A stretch of 36,446 bases of DNA from Pseudooceanicola sp. Lineage in GTDB: Bacteria; Pseudomonadota; Alphaproteobacteria; Rhodobacterales; Rhodobacteraceae. Positions 32,860 to 36,446 of this stretch are shown piece by piece. Within the stretch, counting starts at the first letter, position 1. Each line of letters begins with the position of its first letter. The notes below the pieces were generated by a model that made no database searches, had not been told where the DNA came from, and worked only from the letters and a program-made list of their open reading frames with translations. Location of the stretch: contig PAPR01000027.1 of the NCBI GenBank assembly GCA_002709085.1, forward strand, positions 1 to 36,446, written 5' to 3'. A program made the translations under genes and the position numbers.

Positions 32860-33687
32860 TTACAGACCAAACCGGGCGTAGGCGGCCCTCTCTTCAATCC
32901 CGGCAAGAGTATCCGCGACAATATTGGCCCCGATCCGCGACATCCAGCCCCGACGGGGACCGTAACGCCGGAACCGAACCTTGTCTCCGAAACGGGCTTT
33001 CATCTCGGGAACCAGATGCGCAATCCCATCGATCAGCCCAAGCTCCTCCGCCTTGTTCGCCAGCCAGAATTCCCCGGTAAAAATGCGGTCGTCGTCTTTC
33101 AGTTTTCCCGCACGTCTCTCAACCACATGATCGACGAAGGCCACATGAATATCTTCCAGCAAGCCTTTCAATCGAATGACATCTTCTTCTTTCTCAGGCT
33201 GAAAGGGATCGAGCATGGACTTGGACTTTCCCGATGTATGTACCCGACGCTCCACCCCCTGCCTGGCAAGCAGAACATGCGCTCCGAACCCGGCGGAAAT
33301 CACGCCGATGGACCCCACGACCGAGGCACGGTCAGCGAATATCTCCTCCGCCGCGCAGGCGAGCCAGTAGCCGCCCGATGCCGCCGTATCCTCGACAAAG
33401 GCGACGACAGGCACGCCCTTTTCCTCGGACAACCTTCGGATGCGTGCGGCGATGAGCGAGGATTGAACGGGCGAACCACCCGGCGAGTTGATCATCAAGG
33501 CGACCGCAGCCGGTTTGCCTTTGCGAAACGCCTTTTCGATCACCGGCGCGAGAGCTTCGTCACTAAGCGGGCCACGCGGGCCAGACGCGATCATGCCATG
33601 CAGCCGGATCACAGCGACAAGCGGCGGGCGTTTCCTGATACGGTTGAGTATATCCATTCCAGCGATGTAGAGGCCCCGAGGCACCAC
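32860..33687 (-). CDS. S49 family serine peptidase (SppA/SohB-like)
   Basis: 275 residues (265 if the second ATG, 33657, is used; MDILNRIRKRPP is the more usual N-terminus). It has the single S49 catalytic domain: nucleophile Ser104 in TAASGGYW and general base Lys156 in SGKSKSM, 52 residues apart as in signal-peptide peptidase A of Bacillus. There is no clear transmembrane helix. It probably degrades leftover signal peptides or membrane-protein fragments. The zinc-ribbon gene follows directly. Confidence 0.88.
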   Translation of the reverse strand: MVPRGLYIAGMDILNRIRKRPPLVAVIRLHGMIASGPRGPLSDEALAPVIEKAFRKGKPAAVALMINSPGGSPVQSSLIAARIRRLSEEKGVPVVAFVEDTAASGGYWLACAAEEIFADRASVVGSIGVISAGFGAHVLLARQGVERRVHTSGKSKSMLDPFQPEKEEDVIRLKGLLEDIHVAFVDHVVERRAGKLKDDDRIFTGEFWLANKAEELGLIDGIAHLVPEMKARFGDKVRFRRYGPRRGWMSRIGANIVADTLAGIEERAAYARFGL

Positions 33688-33773
33688 GACAAGGCGCGAA
33701 CCTCTGCCCCTTCGGGATCTCCGGCGAAACTACAGCAAAACGACGTCGAATTCCGTGGCGCGCCGGCAGAAAT

Positions 33774-34535
33774 TCAGGCCCGGATCCGCCAACCGGTGCG
33801 GAAAATCCACCAAACAATCGCCATGCAAAGCCCGGTAAACGCTGCGATCGCCAGCAGGCTCATCCCGATCGGCACGTCGGCCATGTCAAAGAATGCCCAG
33901 CGGAACCCCGAGATCAAATAAACCACCGGATTAAACATCGTGATCGTCTGCCACACCGGCGGCAACATCGAAATTGAATAGAAAGACCCGCCAAGGAAAA
34001 CCAGGGGCGTCACGATCAGCAGGGGCACCAGTTGCAACTGTTCAAAGTTCCCCGCCCATATGCCAATGATGAACCCCATCAGTGCGAAAGAGACACAAGT
34101 GAGGACAAGAAAGGCAATCATCGCAAAGGGATGCGCAATCTGAAGGTCCACGAAGATCGACGCTGTCCCGAGGATGACGAGACCGATGAAAAGCGATTTC
34201 GTCGCTGCCGCACCGACGTAGCCGAGCACGATCTCAAGGAAATTCACTGGCGCAGAGAGCAATTCGTAGATCGTGCCGATGAATTTAGGGAAATAAATCG
34301 CGAAGGAGGCGTTGGAAATCGACTGCATGATGACCGACAGCATGATCAGCCCGGGAACGATGAAGGCCCCGTAGCTGATGCCATCCACTTCCTGGATGCG
34401 GCTGCCGATGGCCGTGCCGAAGACCACGAAGTAGAGCGAGGTCGAAATCACCGGCGAAATGAAGCTTTGCAGCAATGTGCGGAAAAAGCGCATCATCTCG
34501 TAACGATAGATTGCGAATACGGCTGCGAAGTTCAT
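33774..34535 (-). CDS. ABC-2 type transporter permease
   Basis: 253 residues with about six hydrophobic helices ([106 protein letters not shown]). It matches ABC-2 export permeases of the YadH/NodJ kind. The start overlaps the end of the ATP-binding gene by 4 nt, so they form one exporter; the substrate is unknown. An 86-bp gap separates it from the peptidase gene and holds nothing obvious. Confidence 0.9.
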   Translation of the reverse strand: MNFAAVFAIYRYEMMRFFRTLLQSFISPVISTSLYFVVFGTAIGSRIQEVDGISYGAFIVPGLIMLSVIMQSISNASFAIYFPKFIGTIYELLSAPVNFLEIVLGYVGAAATKSLFIGLVILGTASIFVDLQIAHPFAMIAFLVLTCVSFALMGFIIGIWAGNFEQLQLVPLLIVTPLVFLGGSFYSISMLPPVWQTITMFNPVVYLISGFRWAFFDMADVPIGMSLLAIAAFTGLCMAIVWWIFRTGWRIRA

Positions 34536-35461
34536 GCCGCGCCCTCCTTGACCAAACCTACGAAAATTTCTTCCAGCGAGGACTGGCGCGTCGACAGATC
34601 CCGCAGAATGATCCCCTCCGCGGCAAGGGCGGAAAGCAGCGTGGTGATCCCGGTGCGGTCCTTCTTGGTGTCATAGGTATAGATCAGCGTGCAGCCGTCG
34701 TCTTCCAACCTCAGATCATGGTCTGACAGGCCGGGAGGAATGGCGCTGAGCGGTTCGCGCAGATCAATATGCAAATGTTTTTTCCCCATCCGCGCCATCA
34801 AATGCTCTTTCTCTTCCAGCAGAAGCAGTTGGCCATCGTCGATGACACCGACACGATCCGAGATCGCCTCAGCCTCCTCGATGTAGTGTGTGGTCAGAAT
34901 GATGGTCACGCCATCGGCCTTGAGGTCGGCAACGATCTCCCACATGTCTTTGCGCAGTTCCACATCCACACCGGCGGTCGGTTCGTCCAGAAACAAGACG
35001 CGGGGTTCATGGCTGAGCGCCTTGGCGATCAGGACACGGCGTTTCATTCCGCCCGACAATTCCTTGATCCGGCTGGATTTCTTATCCCAAAGGGAGAGGC
35101 GTCGAAGGATCTTCTCCAACAGCGCGTCGTCCCGTCTCTTGCCAAACAACCCGCGTGTGAGGCGCACCGTGTTCCAAACGGTCTCAAAGGGTTCGAGGTT
35201 GATCTCCTGCGGCACCAGGCCGATCAGATCCCGCGCTTTGCGGTAATCGATCACGGTGTCGTGCCCGGCCACGACAGCGGTCCCGCTGGTCGGCACCGTG
35301 ATGCCGCAAATCGTCGAGATCAGCGTCGTTTTGCCCGCGCCGTTCGGACCGAGCAAGGCGAGAATCTCCCCTTCCTCAATGTCGAGCGTCACACCTTTCA
35401 ACGCCTCGAACCCACCCTTGTAAGTCTTTCTCAGATCATTGATCCGCAAGATCGGTGCCAC
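34532..35461 (-). CDS. ABC transporter ATP-binding protein (ABC-2 exporter)
   Basis: 309 residues. Walker A is GPNGAGKT (38-45), signature LSGGMKRRV, Walker [13 protein letters not shown], and the switch His is in [11 protein letters not shown]. The C-terminal extension ([16 protein letters not shown]...) is typical of YadG/DrrA-like exporters. A GTG at 35461 is chosen because AGGAGG sits 8 nt upstream; an ATG 16 codons earlier has no such site and adds an Arg-rich non-conserved leader. It is paired with the permease. Confidence 0.92.
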   Translation of the reverse strand: MAPILRINDLRKTYKGGFEALKGVTLDIEEGEILALLGPNGAGKTTLISTICGITVPTSGTAVVAGHDTVIDYRKARDLIGLVPQEINLEPFETVWNTVRLTRGLFGKRRDDALLEKILRRLSLWDKKSSRIKELSGGMKRRVLIAKALSHEPRVLFLDEPTAGVDVELRKDMWEIVADLKADGVTIILTTHYIEEAEAISDRVGVIDDGQLLLLEEKEHLMARMGKKHLHIDLREPLSAIPPGLSDHDLRLEDDGCTLIYTYDTKKDRTGITTLLSALAAEGIILRDLSTRQSSLEEIFVGLVKEGAA

Positions 35462-35513
35462 GCCCGGCCCTCCTGTTAATCGGCGCAGCCTATCCGCCGA
35501 CCTGCGCAAGCAA

Positions 35514-35543
35514 AATGTAAAAATCGCGGAGCCTTACGTTCAA
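35514..35543 (-). promoter_or_regulatory. Promoter of the ABC exporter operon
   Basis: Minus strand: TTGAAC (35538-35543), an 18-bp spacer and TACATT (35514-35519), about 50 bp before the GTG start. Confidence 0.5.
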
Positions 35544-35584
35544 AAATGCACAGCCCGACACCGGCAGGCTGAGCGCCCAGATCG

Positions 35585-35743
35585 TTACGACCCCCCAAAG
35601 TAGGTCAAACTCGCGCCGATAGATGAGGAAACCTGTAACGAGACGGGGAAAAATCCAGTGCCGAGGCCAAAATTCTCGCCCGACGCACGATCATCGCACC
35701 AATCAACCGCCAATTCTACATGAAGTGGCGGACCGAGGAACAT
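35585..35743 (-). pseudogene. Possible gene remnant or very small ORF
   Basis: 52 codons on the minus strand, starting MFLGPPLHVELAVDWCDD and continuing GENFGLGTGFFPVSL to a stop. The frame stays open about 13 codons further upstream without a start (GCCWNYLW...). The peptide looks protein-like but I do not recognise it, and no ribosome site is evident. It lies in the AT-richer stretch next to the integrase, where broken genes are common. The rest of 35510-35880 holds no tRNA or other gene that I can see. Confidence 0.25.
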
Positions 35744-35837
35744 CCATAGGTAGTTCCAGCAGCATCCGCGACATTCCTATAAGCTCCTAATAAGTATACA
35801 GATTTATATTTTCAGCGTCCGACGCTATCCGGTACAT

Positions 35838-35878
35838 TCCCACTCCATCCACGACAAAGTGGGGGATTTGTTGGGGGA
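35838..35878. other. Candidate attachment (att) region upstream of the integrase
   Basis: Just before the integrase are an inverted repeat, CCCACT (35839-35844) / AGTGGG (35858-35863), and a direct repeat GGGGGA (35861-35866 and 35873-35878). P4-type integrases usually lie beside their attachment site. No tRNA, tmRNA or guaA end is recognisable here, so the target is unknown and the call is tentative. Confidence 0.3.
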
Positions 35879-35886
35879 CAATCTAG

Positions 35887-36446
35887 ACTAACGTAGGGGT
35901 TCGCAAGCCGCGGAACGCGCTGACGGCACGTTTCGTGACAACCGTCACGACGCCGGGCAAGCATTTTGATGGGCACGGCTTGTTTCTCCGAGTACGACCA
36001 AACGGCGGCAAGCAATGGGTGCAGCGCACTACCATTCGCGGAAAGCGCAGCGAATTAGGCTTGGGGAGTCCACCTGCGATTTCTTTGGCGATGGCAAGAA
36101 AGATGGCCTTGGAGAACCGCGGCAAAGCAATGACGGGCGGAGACCCTCTTTCGGAGCGGCGGGCAGCGAGGGAGGTACTAACCTTCGACGCAGCAATTGA
36201 AACCTACTTGGCCGCGAAGCTTGAAGAATTTCGCAATGAAAAGCATCGCAAACAATGGCGCTCGACCCTTACAACCTACGCAAGCCCGGTACTGGGTCCG
36301 GTTCTGGTTTCGGAAATCACGGTGCGAGATGTGCTGCGCGTGCTGGAGCCTATTTGGAGTACAAAGACCGAAACCGCGAAACGGCTGCGCGGTCGCATCG
36401 AGAACGTGCTTTCCTGGGCAACAGTGGCGGGACATCGGACGGGCGA
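35887..36446 (+). CDS. P4-type tyrosine recombinase/integrase, 5' part (runs off window end)
   Basis: Open frame from 35887 (after an in-frame TAG at 35884) to the window end with no stop, about 186 codons. It begins RKPRNALTARFVTTV, then GKHFDGHGLFLRVRPNGGKQWVQR and GKRSELGLGSPPAISLAMAR, the DUF4102 arm-binding domain. Next comes LTFDAAIETYL...RKQWRSTLTTYASPVLG...LEPIW, the core SAM-like domain. The catalytic Arg-His-Arg-Tyr part lies beyond the window. No ATG, GTG or TTG occurs in frame before the conserved RNALTARF; the first is GTG 35935, inside the conserved region. Base composition is more AT-rich than upstream. It should mark the edge of a genomic island or prophage. Confidence 0.85.

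Noticed and set aside
35893..35915. tRNA-like T-arm (GGGTTCGCAAGCC) as an integration target
   Set aside because: The stem does not pair properly and no acceptor or anticodon arm can be built around it; the bases are part of the integrase reading frame.

Overview
The window is high-GC chromosomal DNA from an alphaproteobacterium, most likely a Rhodobacteraceae (Roseobacter-group) member. This rests on the gene content (Mn-dependent family II pyrophosphatase, DUF2161 nuclease-like protein, plant/alphaproteobacterial type glutamate-cysteine ligase), on conserved neighbourhoods (uvrC-pgsA-moaD-moaE; pyrB, a tail-anchored protein, a dihydroorotase-like gene and plsY), and on two copies of a 'CCCCGAGGATATTT'-type intergenic repeat that I associate with this family. 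Almost everything is core housekeeping; no rRNA, tRNA, CRISPR array or intact insertion sequence was seen.

Layout. 1-1.6 kb: a convergent MT-A70 adenine methyltransferase and BglII/BstYI-type endonuclease, i.e. a probable type II restriction-modification system. 1.7-8.8 kb: a CHAP-domain exported protein, aspS with an unusual AT-rich in-frame insertion, an isolated phnM-like amidohydrolase, groES-groEL under a CIRCE operator and a good promoter, and a DUF2161 protein. 9-14 kb: ppaC, a HAD phosphatase, a MaoC hydratase, and a tightly packed ribF, YcgN-type cysteine-cluster gene and L-threonine aldolase. 14.2-20.5 kb: an alpha/beta hydrolase and DsbA-like isomerase pair, prs, then pyrB, a tail-anchored unknown, a dihydroorotase-like protein lacking most metal ligands, and plsY. 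20.5-24.9 kb: a GbsR/MarR-type regulator, an rsmE-membrane protein-gshA operon, and ubiA transcribed divergently from rsmE with 12 bp between the start codons. 24.9-27.2 kb: an OmpA-type envelope protein and a small membrane coiled-coil protein. 27.2-35.5 kb, almost all on the minus strand: moaE, moaD, pgsA, uvrC, a pteridine-reductase-like SDR, a Na+/Ca2+ antiporter coupled to a tiny zinc-ribbon membrane protein and an S49 peptidase, and a two-gene ABC-2 exporter.

From about 35.5 kb to the end the DNA is visibly richer in A+T. It carries a possible gene remnant and the 5' part of a P4-type tyrosine integrase that runs off the window, so this is probably the left edge of an integrated genomic island.

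The most unusual points are the ~82-residue low-GC insertion in AspRS, the catalytically dead dihydroorotase paralogue next to pyrB with a tail-anchored protein between them, the restriction-modification pair with an adenine methylase of MT-A70 type, the coupled zinc-ribbon micro-membrane protein, and the island edge with an integrase that has no visible canonical start. I found no clearly new multi-gene system in full view; the integrase-bearing DNA beyond the right end is the likeliest place for one.
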